A stretch of DNA of 64,000 nucleotides from Streptomyces alboflavus (GTDB taxonomy: Bacteria > Actinomycetota > Actinomycetes > Streptomycetales > Streptomycetaceae). A program made the position numbers and the translations under genes. The stretch's first letter is position 1. Each line of letters opens with the position of its first letter. Positions 49,208 through 59,474 of the stretch are shown piece after piece. The DNA lies in NCBI RefSeq assembly GCF_000716675.1, contig NZ_JNXT01000002.1, positions 1 to 64,000 on the forward strand, given 5' to 3'. Below the pieces are notes generated by a model that saw only the letters and a program-made list of their open reading frames with translations, did no database searches and had not been told where the DNA came from.

Positions 49208-50205
49208 GGGAGTTCGGATACGAGCGCGCCCACGACGTCGCCGGAGCGGTCGCCCTGCTCGGCGCCGACCCCGAGGCCCGCTACCTGGGCGGTGGTACCA
49301 ACCTCGTCGACCTGATGAAGTCCGGCGTCGAACGCCCCGCGCTCCTCGTCGACGTACGCGAACTGCCCCTCGACGGCATCGAGGTGACCGCCGACGGCGG
49401 CCTGCGCGTCGGCGCGACCGTCACCAACAGCGACCTCGCCGCACACCCCGAGGTCCGCCGCCGCTACCCCGCGCTCACCCAGGCCGTCCTCGCGGGCGCC
49501 TCCGGGCAGCTGCGCAACATGGCCACCGTCGGCGGGAACCTGCTCCAGCGCACCCGCTGCGGCTACTTCACCGACACGGCCAGGTCCTGCAACAAGCGTG
49601 TGCCCGGCAGCGGTTGCTCCGCCCACGACGGCGAGCACCACAACCACGCGATCCTCGGCGCCTCCGCTCACTGCGTCGCCACCCACCCCTCCGACATGGC
49701 GGTGGCCCTCGCGGCCTTCGACGCGGTCATCTCGTACGAGACCGCCGACGGACCCGGCGAGACGCCCCTCGCGGACTTCTACCTGCCCGTCGGCGACACC
49801 CCGCACCGCGAGACCGCGCTGCCGCCCGGCGCCCTGATCACCGGCATCACCCTGCCGCCCGCCCCTGTCGCCGCCCACTCGCGCTACCGCAAGGTCCGCG
49901 AGCGCGCCTCGTACGCCTTCGCGATCGGCTCGATCGCCGCCGCGCTCGATGTCGAGGACGGCGTCGTACGCGACGTGCGGCTCGCCTATGGGGCGGTCGC
50001 GTCGCGGCCGTGGCGCGCGCGGGCGGCCGAGGCTGCCCTCACCGGCGGACCGGCCACCGCCACCGCCTTCGCGGCCGCCGCGGACGCCGAACTGGCCGCC
50101 GCCGAGCCCCTGTCCGACAACGGCTACAAGGTGCCGCTCCTGCGCAACCTCACCGTGGCCCTGCTGAGCGAGCTGACCGAAGCGACCGAGGGGGCCGCCC
50201 GATGA
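49204..50205 (+). CDS. paoB: Aldehyde oxidoreductase, FAD subunit (PaoB/YagS type)
   Basis: 333 residues. FAD-binding motifs YLGGGTNLVDLMK and ATVGGNLLQRTRCGYF are present. The segment RCGYFTDTARSCNK through GSGCSAHDGEHHNHAILG carries the extra Cys residues that bind the additional 4Fe-4S cluster known for PaoB-type subunits. C-terminal CO-dehydrogenase flavoprotein-like domain. Overlaps its neighbours on both sides by four bases. Confidence 0.9.
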   Translation: MREFGYERAHDVAGAVALLGADPEARYLGGGTNLVDLMKSGVERPALLVDVRELPLDGIEVTADGGLRVGATVTNSDLAAHPEVRRRYPALTQAVLAGASGQLRNMATVGGNLLQRTRCGYFTDTARSCNKRVPGSGCSAHDGEHHNHAILGASAHCVATHPSDMAVALAAFDAVISYETADGPGETPLADFYLPVGDTPHRETALPPGALITGITLPPAPVAAHSRYRKVRERASYAFAIGSIAAALDVEDGVVRDVRLAYGAVASRPWRARAAEAALTGGPATATAFAAAADAELAAAEPLSDNGYKVPLLRNLTVALLSELTEATEGAAR

Positions 50206-52349
50206 CCACCGCCACCGGAACGACCCGGGGCAAGGGCGCCGTCGGCGCCGCGCGCACCCGCATCGAGGGCCTCGCCAAGGTCACCGGGGAGGCCCGCTAC
50301 TCGGGCGAGGTGCCCTACGCCGAACTCGCCCACGGCTGGATCGTCGTGTCCACCGTCGCCCGCGGCCGCGTCCGCTCCGTCGGCGAGGAAGCCGTCCTGC
50401 GGATGCCCGGCGTGCTCGCCGTCCTCCACCACGGCAACGCGCCCCGGCTGAAGGAGAACTTCGTCGGACAGTTCGGGCCCGACCCCGCCGCCGAGATCCT
50501 CCAGAGGGACCGGGTGCCGCACATCGGCTGGCCGGTGGCGTTCGTCGTCGCCGAGACCTCCGAACAGGCCAGGGAGGCCGCCGAGGCGCTGGTCGTCGAG
50601 TACGACACCGAGCCGCACGACGTCGACTTCCACGCCGACCACCCCGCGCGCTACACGCCGGAGGCCAGCGCCATGGGCCCCGCGGTCACCGAGAAGGGCG
50701 ACCTGGACGCCGAACTCGCCGCGTCCGCCGTGCTCGTGGACGAGCGCTACAGCACCCCCGAACAGCACCACAACGCCATGGAGCCGCACGCGGCGATGGC
50801 CCGCTGGGACAACGGCCGCCTGGAGATCGTCGACTCCAGCCAGGGCACGTTCGCGACGGCGGGCGAGATCGCCGCGCTGTTCCAGCTCGACCCGGCGTCG
50901 GTGCGGGTGCGCTCCGAGCACATCGGCGGCGGCTTCGGCTCCAAGGCCATGGCCCGCGCCCACAACGTGCTCGCCGTGATGGCGACCACCGTCATCGGCC
51001 GCCCCGTGCGCGTCGTCATGACCCGCCGTCAGATGTTCTCCCTCATCGGCTACCGCAGCCCCACCACCCAGCGCGTCAGGCTCGGCGCCGACGCCGACGG
51101 GCGGCTGCGCGCCTTCGACCACGACGGGGTCTCGGTCACCTCGACCCTGACCGAGTTCGTCGAGGCCAGCAGCGCCTTCGGCCGCGCCCTGTACGACGCC
51201 GACGCGCACCGCACCGCCAACCACGTCGTGCCGCTCGACGTGCCCACGCCGACGTTCATGCGCGCGCCGGGCGAGGCACCCGGGTCGTTCGCCCTGGAGT
51301 CCGCGTTCGACGAGCTGGCCGAGAAGTGCGGCCTGGACCCGATCGAGCTGCGCGCCCGCAACGAACCCACCGTCGGGCCCGTCACCGGCCTGCCTTTCGA
51401 GGACAACGACCTGCTCGCCTGCTTCCACGAGGGCGCCCGCCGCTTCGGCTGGGCCGACCGCGACCCGCGCCCCGGCGTGCGCCGCGAAGGCCGCTGGCTC
51501 ATCGGCACGGGCACGGCGGGAGCCACCTTCCCGGCCGGCGCCGCCCCGTCGACCGCCGCGGTCACCGCCGAGGCGGACGACACCTTCACCGTGCGGGTCA
51601 ACGCCGCCGACGTCGGCACGGGCGCCCGTACCGCGCTCGTCCAGGTGGCCGCCGACGCCCTCGACGTGCCGGTCGAGCGGGTCCGGGTGCGGATCGGCGA
51701 CAGCGACCTCGGCCAGGCCTGGCTGTCCGGCGGCTCCATGGGGACGCGCTCGTGGTCCTGGGCCGTTCTGGCCGCCGTCACCGAGCTGCGCGAACGCCTC
51801 GCGCTCGGCGCGGACATCCCGCCGGAGGGCATCACCGTGCGCTCCGACACCACCGAAGCCATCGGCGCGCAGGCCCAGCTCGAACGGCACTCCTACGGCG
51901 CCCAGTTCGCCGAGGTCGCCGTCGACGTCGGCACCGGCGAGGTACGGGTGCGCCGCATGCTCGGCATCTTCGCCGCCGGACGCATCGTCAACCCCCTCAC
52001 CGCCCGCAGCCAGCTGGTCGGCGGCATGATCTGGGGCCTGTCCATGGCGCTGCACGAGGAGGCCGTCAGGGACCGCGCGTCGGGCGGCCTCGCCAACGGC
52101 GACCTCGCGGGCTACCACTTCGCCGCCAACGCCGACGTGCCCGTCATCGAGGCGGACTGGATCGGCGAACCCGCCCCCGGCGACCCGGTCGGCATCAAGG
52201 GCATCGGCGAGATCGGCATCGTCGGCGGCGCCGCGGCCATCGCCAACGCGGTCTGGCACGCCACCGGCGTCCGCCACCGCGCGCTGCCGATCCGCCCCGA
52301 CCGCGTGCTGAGCGCGGGCACCGGGCCCGAGGGGCGGACCGGTGCTTGA
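50202..52349 (+). CDS. paoC: Aldehyde oxidoreductase, molybdopterin subunit (PaoC/YagR type)
   Basis: 715 residues, catalytic subunit. The N-terminal RIEGLAKVTGEARYSGEV is the family start. HIGGGFGSKAMARAH, FMRAPGEAPGSFALESAFDELAEKCGLDPIELR and GGSMGTRSWSW line the cofactor site. The active-site Glu is in GIKGIGEIGIVGGAAAIANAV near the C-terminus. The enzyme oxidises aldehydes to acids, probably for detoxification. ATG 50202 overlaps the preceding stop. Longer frames upstream are shadows. Confidence 0.9.
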   Translation: MTTATGTTRGKGAVGAARTRIEGLAKVTGEARYSGEVPYAELAHGWIVVSTVARGRVRSVGEEAVLRMPGVLAVLHHGNAPRLKENFVGQFGPDPAAEILQRDRVPHIGWPVAFVVAETSEQAREAAEALVVEYDTEPHDVDFHADHPARYTPEASAMGPAVTEKGDLDAELAASAVLVDERYSTPEQHHNAMEPHAAMARWDNGRLEIVDSSQGTFATAGEIAALFQLDPASVRVRSEHIGGGFGSKAMARAHNVLAVMATTVIGRPVRVVMTRRQMFSLIGYRSPTTQRVRLGADADGRLRAFDHDGVSVTSTLTEFVEASSAFGRALYDADAHRTANHVVPLDVPTPTFMRAPGEAPGSFALESAFDELAEKCGLDPIELRARNEPTVGPVTGLPFEDNDLLACFHEGARRFGWADRDPRPGVRREGRWLIGTGTAGATFPAGAAPSTAAVTAEADDTFTVRVNAADVGTGARTALVQVAADALDVPVERVRVRIGDSDLGQAWLSGGSMGTRSWSWAVLAAVTELRERLALGADIPPEGITVRSDTTEAIGAQAQLERHSYGAQFAEVAVDVGTGEVRVRRMLGIFAAGRIVNPLTARSQLVGGMIWGLSMALHEEAVRDRASGGLANGDLAGYHFAANADVPVIEADWIGEPAPGDPVGIKGIGEIGIVGGAAAIANAVWHATGVRHRALPIRPDRVLSAGTGPEGRTGA

Positions 52350-53466
52350 CATCGCCGACGAGCTGCGCCGGTGGGTCGCGCAGGGCCGGGAGTTCGCCGT
52401 GGCCACCGTCGTGGCCGTCGGTGGCAGCGCGCCCCGGCCGCCCGGCGCCGCCCTCGCCGTCGACCGCGAGGGCACCGTCATCGGCTCGGTGTCCGGCGGC
52501 TGCGTCGAAGGTGCCGTCTACGACCTGTGCGCCCAGGCACTCGACGACGGCCACAGCGTCCTCGAACGCTTCGGGTACAGCGACGACGACGCCTTCGCCG
52601 TCGGCCTGACCTGCGGCGGCGTCATCGACATCCTCATCACCCCGGTCGGCGTCGATGCCCCGGGCCGCCCCGTCCACGCGGCCGCCCTCGCGGCGGCCGC
52701 CGACGGGGAGACCGCGGCGCTCGTCCGGATCGCCCGCGGTCCGGACGACCTGCGGGGCCGCGCGCTCCTCGTACGGCCCGACGGCACGTACGAGGGCGGG
52801 CTCGGCGGTGACCTGCGCCTGGACCGCACCGCGGCCGCCGAGGCGCGGGCGCTGCTCGACGCGGGCCGGACCGGGACCGTGGAGATGTCCGAGGACGGCG
52901 CGCACTGTCCCGGCGGGCTCACCCTGCTCGTCGAGTCGAGCGTGCCGCCGCCGCGCATGATCGTGTTCGGGGCGGTGGACTTCGCGGCGGCGCTGGTGCG
53001 GGCGGGCAAGTTCCTCGGCTACCACGTGACGCTGTGCGACGCCCGGTCCGTCTTCGCCACGGCCGGGCGCTTCCCCGAGGCCGACGAGATCGTCGTCGAC
53101 TGGCCGCACCGGTTCCTGGAGCGCACCGACACCGACGCGCGCACCGTGCTGTGCGTGCTCACGCACGACGCGAAGTTCGACGTGCCGGTCCTGGTGGACG
53201 CCCTGCGGATGCCCGTCGCCTTCGTCGGCGCGATGGGCTCGCGCCGCACCCACGAGGACCGCAACGCCCGGCTGCGCGAGGCCGGGGTCACCGAGGACGA
53301 GCTGGCCCGGCTGCACTCGCCCATCGGGCTCGACCTCGGCGCGCGCACGCCGGAGGAGACGGCGCTGTCCATCGCGGCGGAGATCGTCGCCGCGCGGCGC
53401 GGCGGAACGGGGGTGCCGCTGCGCGGGGCGCACACGCCGATCCACCACGACACGGTGGCCGCGTAG
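52342..53466 (+). CDS. xdhC: XdhC-family molybdenum cofactor insertion chaperone
   Basis: 374 residues. The N-terminal XdhC/CoxI domain has VVAVGGSAPRPPGAALAV and SVSGGCVEGAVYDLC; the C-terminal Rossmann domain has VFGAVDFAAALVRAGKFLGYHVTLCDAR and AFVGAMGSRRTHEDR. These proteins bind the sulfurated molybdenum cofactor and insert it in xanthine-oxidase-family enzymes. GTG 52342 overlaps the PaoC stop by eight bases, so it matures this complex. Confidence 0.9.
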   Translation: MLDIADELRRWVAQGREFAVATVVAVGGSAPRPPGAALAVDREGTVIGSVSGGCVEGAVYDLCAQALDDGHSVLERFGYSDDDAFAVGLTCGGVIDILITPVGVDAPGRPVHAAALAAAADGETAALVRIARGPDDLRGRALLVRPDGTYEGGLGGDLRLDRTAAAEARALLDAGRTGTVEMSEDGAHCPGGLTLLVESSVPPPRMIVFGAVDFAAALVRAGKFLGYHVTLCDARSVFATAGRFPEADEIVVDWPHRFLERTDTDARTVLCVLTHDAKFDVPVLVDALRMPVAFVGAMGSRRTHEDRNARLREAGVTEDELARLHSPIGLDLGARTPEETALSIAAEIVAARRGGTGVPLRGAHTPIHHDTVAA

Positions 53467-53510
53467 GGCGGAGGCAGGGTTCGCGCCCGGCCTGATCCAC
53501 AAGAAACGCC

Positions 53511-56048
53511 TTAGTGCGGCCCGCGCAACGTCACCGTGAAACTCCGCCCGTACGCGTGGTGCGTGGTGACGTCGATCCGGGTGCCCCCGGACACCGACCG
53601 CACCCGGACCCCCTCGTCCGCCGTCACCGGCCGCAGCCGTCGCCCCCGCAGCAGCACGCTGACCGTGTCCCGCCGCATGGTCGGGTCGGACACGGCGACG
53701 GACGTGAGGGCGGAGTCCGGGGAGCGGCGGACGAGGAGGGACGACGGGCCGTCGACGCGCACCGCTTCGACCTCGTGACGGCCCGGGGCGAAGGAGTTGA
53801 GGGCTGTGAGGCCGAGCCCGCGGTGCGCAACGGCCTGTACGCGACGGGAGTTGGCGAGGACACGCAGCGGCCCCTTCGCGTACGACCGCATCCTGGACGC
53901 GTCCGCGTGCGGCACCAGCGCGTAGGCCAGGCGGACCGGGCGCGCCCCGGCCGCCTGGTCCACCGACACGCCGAGGACCTGCCGGGTCACCGCCGTGTCC
54001 GGGTTCGCGGTGCGCACGACGCGGCGGCTGCGCGTCACCCGGTCCAGGGCGACCCGCACCGGCGGCGCGTCGAGGAAGAGATAGCCGACGGCGGTGCCCT
54101 GCGTGGCGTTGGCGTACCGCAGCCAGCGCAGCTCCGCCGTGCCCGGGCCGGACCAGGGCCGCCCGTCGTCGCGTACCCCGGTGAGGGTCACCGCGTCGTC
54201 CGGCGCCGCGATCCGCGCGTCGACGGCCGTCGTCACCGCGCGCCCGGCCGGATCCCCGACCCCCGCCGCGAGGACGACGATCTCGTCGTCGAACAGGAAC
54301 CACGACTTGGTGGCGGCCGCGTTGCGGTGCACCACGAAGTCGTCCGGCAGCACCTCCCGGTCCTGGAAGGCGACATCGCTGGACTGCACCATCCCGGCCG
54401 CGCCGTACGCCCCGAGGACCGCGCCGCCGGAGTGCGCGTGGGTGCCACGCGGGAAGTAGACGTACTTGTTCTGCGACTCCGACGAGGACGTGAAGTTCAA
54501 TGGGTGGCCGGGGTTGTCGTAGTAGGGCTTGCCGTACAACTCCGGTACCGTGCGCCGCTGTTCGGCCGGGGCGGTGACGCCCGCGAGGGCGTACGGCGAC
54601 ACCGTGGTGAAGTAGTCCACGCCGTACGCCCGGGTCTGGTCCTGCCCCGACAGATAGAGGTAGTGCGCGCCCTCGCCCTGGAACCAGGGCATGAGGTTCT
54701 CGCCGTTCATGTACTCGTACTTGCTGATCCGCGCCGAGCTGCGGGACAGCGCGAAGGCGTAGCCCGGTCTGCGGTGCACGGTCTTGTCCATCGCGTTGAA
54801 GGCGACGCTGCGCGCGGCCGGATTGAGGTCGGCCGCGGGGACGGAGGCGTCGGCGAGGATGTCGGCGTACCGGACGACGCTGACCGGTGAGACGAAGCGG
54901 GCGGGGTCGAGCGTGGCGCGGGACGTCTCGCGGATGTGCTTGACATAGCCCTTCAGGGCCCTGGCCATGGCGCCCTCGGCGAGCGAGGACAGGTCGACGG
55001 CGGCCTCGACGACGACGGCGACGTCCGTGTAGCCGGAGTCGGTCCGCGACACCGCGCGCCCCTTGACGATCTCCATCATCCAGCCCTCGAAGATCAGCGG
55101 CGCGAACCCGTTCCGCACCCACCCGTGCACCACCGGCACCAGCTCCTCGCCGTGCGCGAAGCCCGTGCCGTCGAGAATCTTCAGCGTCTGCACGACCCGC
55201 GTAAGCAGCCCCTTGCCGTAGGAGCCGGTGTACGCGACGGAGGCGTGCTGGATGAAGGAGCCGTCGGCGTAATAGCCGTCTGTGACACCGTGGTTGAGCT
55301 GGTACGGGTCGATGGTGGCGAACACCGTCAGCTGGTCGGTGAGGGCCTTGCGGATGCGGGCGGTGTCGTCGAGGAGCGCCCCTTGCAGGACGCGGTTGGT
55401 GGTGATGTCCGCGAGGTTCGCGCCGGTGTGGAAGCGCGAGTCGAGGTTCACGTCGCCGTCCTTGCCGTTGCGCAGATAGGCGTCCATGGAGGCGACATAG
55501 GTGCGCACGAGATCCGGGCGCTGGGCGAGCACCTCGTCGTACAGCAGGACCAGGGTCTTGCTGACCTGCTGGGAGATGCCGATCTCCCAGTTGAACCAGT
55601 TTCCGTAGTAGCCCTTCGACTGATCGCCGTAGTACCGCTCGTGGAGCCACACCAGGCCGTCGACGACGCGCCGCCGCGCGGCCGTGTCCCCATAGAGGCC
55701 GCCGCCGTGGACACGGGTCGCGAGGGCGATCTCGTACAGCCACCGGTAGGCGGTATGCAGGTTCGCGTCGTCCGTGCCGAGGGCCAGACCGGCGAACAGC
55801 TCGCCCGTGCTCGCGTCGTCCATCGCCTTTAGGTTCGTCCGCGCCACCCTGTCGACGGCGGCGAGCTTCGCGGCGGTCTCTGGCCGTGCGTTGGACTCCG
55901 TCGTCCCGGCGAACACCGCGACGGTGTTGGCGCGGAGCCGGGCCGCCCCCTCGGCAGCGGCGGCCGCGCTCACCGGACCCACCGGAACCACGGCGAGCAG
56001 CCCTGCCGCCGACAGCGCGGAGAGCAGACGTCTGCGGGTGATGTCCAT
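53511..56048 (-). CDS. Secreted polysaccharide lyase family 8 enzyme
   Basis: 845 residues. A twin-arginine signal (DITRRRLLSALSAAGLLAVV) starts the protein. The alpha/alpha-toroid catalytic domain shows GYYGNWFNWEIGISQQ (catalytic Asn region), NHGVTDGYYADGSFIQHASVAYTGSYG (catalytic His and Tyr) and the SRSSARISKYEYMNGENLMPWFQGEG arginine/glutamate segment. C-terminal beta-sandwich domains follow. PL8 members cut hyaluronate, chondroitin or xanthan by beta-elimination; which substrate applies is not visible. ATG 56048. Convergent with the XdhC gene. Confidence 0.9.
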   Translation of the reverse strand: MDITRRRLLSALSAAGLLAVVPVGPVSAAAAAEGAARLRANTVAVFAGTTESNARPETAAKLAAVDRVARTNLKAMDDASTGELFAGLALGTDDANLHTAYRWLYEIALATRVHGGGLYGDTAARRRVVDGLVWLHERYYGDQSKGYYGNWFNWEIGISQQVSKTLVLLYDEVLAQRPDLVRTYVASMDAYLRNGKDGDVNLDSRFHTGANLADITTNRVLQGALLDDTARIRKALTDQLTVFATIDPYQLNHGVTDGYYADGSFIQHASVAYTGSYGKGLLTRVVQTLKILDGTGFAHGEELVPVVHGWVRNGFAPLIFEGWMMEIVKGRAVSRTDSGYTDVAVVVEAAVDLSSLAEGAMARALKGYVKHIRETSRATLDPARFVSPVSVVRYADILADASVPAADLNPAARSVAFNAMDKTVHRRPGYAFALSRSSARISKYEYMNGENLMPWFQGEGAHYLYLSGQDQTRAYGVDYFTTVSPYALAGVTAPAEQRRTVPELYGKPYYDNPGHPLNFTSSSESQNKYVYFPRGTHAHSGGAVLGAYGAAGMVQSSDVAFQDREVLPDDFVVHRNAAATKSWFLFDDEIVVLAAGVGDPAGRAVTTAVDARIAAPDDAVTLTGVRDDGRPWSGPGTAELRWLRYANATQGTAVGYLFLDAPPVRVALDRVTRSRRVVRTANPDTAVTRQVLGVSVDQAAGARPVRLAYALVPHADASRMRSYAKGPLRVLANSRRVQAVAHRGLGLTALNSFAPGRHEVEAVRVDGPSSLLVRRSPDSALTSVAVSDPTMRRDTVSVLLRGRRLRPVTADEGVRVRSVSGGTRIDVTTHHAYGRSFTVTLRGPH

Positions 56049-56278
56049 CGGGTTCCTCCGCCCGTGAGGTGGCGCTCCGGCGGGCCGGAGTCAAGCAGAT
56101 GCCCCGACCGGCAACAAGAGGGCTCGCTCGGTCGCTCCGCCCGGGGGCGCAGACTCCGCCGATCCATGGGAACGGGGCCCTGGCCGCCCCACTGATCCAC
56201 CGGGAACCGGGGTCCTGGCTGCTCCATTCGTGTCAGGCTGATCCCGAAGACCGCGCACCACACACTCGGGGGGACTGC

Positions 56279-59200
56279 TTGACGCCGCGCAGGTTGCTGT
56301 CGTTCGGGGATGCGCTGAAGCTTCTGGGCGGGGATCCGCCCGCTGTGGCGGCTCTCGACCGCGCCCTTGGCGGCGCGCTGAATCTGGCGACCGGCGGCCT
56401 CAGCGGCGGCGTCCTCGGCATGTTCGACGCCCGGGGGCGCGTGCTCGGCCTCGGGCGCGACGCCTGGCGCGGTCTCGGAGAGCGCCTCGGGAACGCCGAC
56501 GGCAGGGTGGAGCGCGCCGCCGTCCTGGAGGCGGCCCACACGGTGATCGTCGTGCTCGCCTTCTTCGACGCCTTGGAGAACGTCGAACTGCCCTTCTCCC
56601 TGGACGAGGTGGCGCTCACCCGTCGTGAGCAGATGCTGTTGGCCGGTGGCCGCTTCCCCTCGGGCGACGGCTTCACGCAGGACGCGGCGCAGGTCGACGC
56701 GCCCCGCCCCGCGCCGCACCTGCCCTACGAGCGGCACGTCGGCGAACTCCACGCCTGGTACGAGCACTTGGCGATGCGGATGGCGGACTTCCTGCGTGGG
56801 CTTGCCGTGTGGGAAGGCCTCGACGAGGCCGACCGCGAAGAGGCCGCCCGCACCCTGCACGTCGCGGTGCCGGGGATCGCCGTGCGGATCTATGAGTCGC
56901 TGTACGCGCGGCTCGCACTCGAAGCACCGGAGTTCGGCTTCTGGTCCGGTCAGATGGAGCACCAGGCCACTCGCGCCGAACTGCGCAGAGCCCTCGTCGG
57001 CCTGGAGCAGGCACTCGCCGAGAGCGCCGACCTACGCCATCGGCCTGTGGACGTCGCGGGCGCCCTCGCCCGGGCACACCAGTCCGCCCTCGGACAGCGG
57101 ATCCTCGACGCCCAGGAGGCCCCCGAGGGAATCCTGGTGCCGACCTTGGCCCAGGCCTACCTCGACCCGGACTTCCGGGTGCGGGCCGTCGACGGACAGG
57201 GCAGCCCGGCCGACGAGGAGTGGTGGGCGCGCGCCCCGGTCCGGCAGGACCTCACCGAGTACCTGGCCGGGGCGCTCACGTCGGAGGGCCTGACGACCGC
57301 CCCGCTGCTCGTGCTCGGCCAGCCCGGCGCGGGCAAGTCCGTGCTCATGCGGATCCTCGCGGCCCGGCTGCCCGCGGCGGGATTCCTGCCGGTCCGGGTC
57401 GCGCTGCGCGACGTGCGCGCGGACGACGAGGTCCAGGACCAGATCGAGCAGGCGATCCGCGAGGCCACCGGGGAGCGGGCCACCTGGCCCGACCTGGTGC
57501 GCTCGGCGGGCACGGCGGTGCCGGTCGTCCTGCTCGACGGCTTCGACGAACTCCTGCAGACCACCGGGGTGCACCAGAACGACTTCCTGGTGCGCGTGGC
57601 CCGGTTCCAGGAACGCGAGGCCGAGCAGGGGCGCCCGGTCCTCGCCGTGGTCACGAGCCGCACCGCGGTCGCCGACCGGGCGCGCTATCCGCAGGGCACC
57701 GTCGCCCTGCGTCTCGAACCCTTCCAGCAGGCGCACATCCAGCTCTGGATCGAGCAGTGGAACCTCACCAACGCCATGAACTTCCAGGCCATGGGCCTGC
57801 CACCGCTCACCTGGGACGCCGTCGCCCCGCACCGCGCCCTCGCCGGACAGCCGCTGCTCCTCACCATGCTCGCCCTCTACCAGGCCGCCGGGAACGACCT
57901 GCGCGGCGAGGACGACCGCCCCCTGGACGAGGCCGACCTCTACGAGGCGCTGCTCGGCTCCTTCGCCCGCCGCGAGGTGACCAAGGACAGCCGAATCTCC
58001 GACGACGAGGTGGAACGGCGCGTCGAGGAGGAGCTGGAACAGCTGTCCCTGGTGGCCTTCGCGATCCTGAACCGGAGGCGCCAGTGGGTGTCGACGGCCG
58101 AGCTCGACGAGGACCTGGCCGCGCTCGTCGGCCGGGCCCCGACCCAGCCCTCCGGGCTCCGCGCGCCGCTCGGGCAGGCCGAGGCAGCCTTCGGGCGCTT
58201 CTTCTTCGTGCAGCGCGCGCAGTCGATCAGGGACGGCCGGACCCTGTCCACGTACGAGTTCCTGCACGCGACGTTCGGGGAGTACCTGGCGGTCCGCCTC
58301 GCCGTACGGCTCGTGTCCGGCCTGCTCGACCACCGCCCCGTCCTCTCGACGGGCCGTGAGCCGCTCAACGACGACCTGATGTTCGCCCTGCTCTCCTTCG
58401 CGCCGCTCTTCTCCCGGCAGATGCTGCGGTTCGCCCGTGCCCGCGTCGAACGGCTCCCGGACGCGGAGCGGGCGGCTCTCGGCCCCCTGGTCGTACGGGC
58501 CATGGGGGAGCGGGAGCTGCGTGCCGAGCAGCCGTACCCCACGTATCTCCCGCGACGCATCCGGGTCGCTTCACGGCACGGCATATACAGCGCCAATCTG
58601 GTCGTGCTCGCCCTGCTGCTGACCGGAGGCACCACGGCCGGCGCGCTGTTTCCGTCCGGGGGCGACGCGGGCAGCTCGTGGCACCGGCACGCGCTGTTGT
58701 GGCGGTCCGCCCTCAACGAGGCGGAGTGGACCGACCTCGCGGTCTCGCTGCGGCTGCGGCGCACCCGGCAGGGGCGGGAGCGTGACATCGAAGTGGCCGT
58801 CCAACGCGGTGAGTTGGAAGCGCCGGACCAGGTGGACGCCTACTGGCTGTACCGGGCGCCGTGGGAGGAGGGGCACACCGTCTGGCACCGCACGTACTGG
58901 AACGAGATCTGGCACAAGATGGATGTCTCCGCGGGGACGAACGACGGTGTCGTGCTCCAGGCCCTGCGGCCGCTGTTCGAGTCGCTGGGGCCGCTGGTGA
59001 CCACGTTCAGCGGCGACAGGACCCGGCTCGCGACCTCCACCGCGCACGATGTGCTCCGGCTGTGGCTGACGGGTGAGTCGGAGCTGACCGTCGAGGAGAT
59101 CGTGGAGCTGTACGGCAGGATCGGTGCGGCTCTGCCCGTACTGGCCTCGTCGGACGCGGTGACCCGGCGTCTCGTGCCCATCCTGAAGGCGCTGCTGGAC

Positions 59201-59359
59201 CGGGACCTGCCTCGGCTCGGACCGGACGAGACCATGTCCGTCCTCTTGCAGTTGCTGGCCGATCCCGCTGGGGTGTTCGCCGTGCGGATCAGCGATCACC
59301 TCAGGACCCGTCACCCCCAACTCCGCAACGGGTTGGTCCACAGGTTCGACGGTTCATGA
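56279..59359 (+). CDS. Large NACHT-type STAND NTPase
   Basis: About 1026 residues. Residues 1-330 are a helical N-terminal domain with no obvious catalytic motif, similar in style to the NACHT N-terminal helical (NNH) domains. The NACHT ATPase has Walker A LVLGQPGAGKSVLMR (~345) and Walker B VPVVLLDGFDELLQ (~420), then VVTSRTAVADRARY, and a winged-helix/helical region with YEFLHATFGEYLAVRLA (~665). The C-terminal ~300 residues lack clear WD40 or LRR repeats. Such proteins are often phage-sensing defence NTPases (family knowledge); function here is inferred. TTG 56279 with cgggggga upstream gives the best start. It stands alone. Confidence 0.85.
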   Translation: MTPRRLLSFGDALKLLGGDPPAVAALDRALGGALNLATGGLSGGVLGMFDARGRVLGLGRDAWRGLGERLGNADGRVERAAVLEAAHTVIVVLAFFDALENVELPFSLDEVALTRREQMLLAGGRFPSGDGFTQDAAQVDAPRPAPHLPYERHVGELHAWYEHLAMRMADFLRGLAVWEGLDEADREEAARTLHVAVPGIAVRIYESLYARLALEAPEFGFWSGQMEHQATRAELRRALVGLEQALAESADLRHRPVDVAGALARAHQSALGQRILDAQEAPEGILVPTLAQAYLDPDFRVRAVDGQGSPADEEWWARAPVRQDLTEYLAGALTSEGLTTAPLLVLGQPGAGKSVLMRILAARLPAAGFLPVRVALRDVRADDEVQDQIEQAIREATGERATWPDLVRSAGTAVPVVLLDGFDELLQTTGVHQNDFLVRVARFQEREAEQGRPVLAVVTSRTAVADRARYPQGTVALRLEPFQQAHIQLWIEQWNLTNAMNFQAMGLPPLTWDAVAPHRALAGQPLLLTMLALYQAAGNDLRGEDDRPLDEADLYEALLGSFARREVTKDSRISDDEVERRVEEELEQLSLVAFAILNRRRQWVSTAELDEDLAALVGRAPTQPSGLRAPLGQAEAAFGRFFFVQRAQSIRDGRTLSTYEFLHATFGEYLAVRLAVRLVSGLLDHRPVLSTGREPLNDDLMFALLSFAPLFSRQMLRFARARVERLPDAERAALGPLVVRAMGERELRAEQPYPTYLPRRIRVASRHGIYSANLVVLALLLTGGTTAGALFPSGGDAGSSWHRHALLWRSALNEAEWTDLAVSLRLRRTRQGRERDIEVAVQRGELEAPDQVDAYWLYRAPWEEGHTVWHRTYWNEIWHKMDVSAGTNDGVVLQALRPLFESLGPLVTTFSGDRTRLATSTAHDVLRLWLTGESELTVEEIVELYGRIGAALPVLASSDAVTRRLVPILKALLDRDLPRLGPDETMSVLLQLLADPAGVFAVRISDHLRTRHPQLRNGLVHRFDGS

Positions 59360-59428
59360 ACTCCTCGGCAGCCCCCGCGGGGTTCACCTCCGAGGCGGGC
59401 ACAGCCTCGTCAGGACCTCGGGGACTTC

Positions 59429-59474
59429 CGGGGCCTACAGGACCCACAGCACCCACAGCACCCACAGGCCCTAC
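59429..59474. repeat. Short 9-bp tandem repeats between convergent genes
   Basis: acccacagc is repeated three times, flanked by cctacagg-type units, just after the NACHT gene and running into the last codons of the ABC ATPase gene. Confidence 0.6.

Noticed and set aside
52195..56094. 1299-residue minus-strand ORF across XdhC and the lyase
   Set aside because: Frame-shifted shadow of the polysaccharide lyase continuing antisense to XdhC; no protein features.
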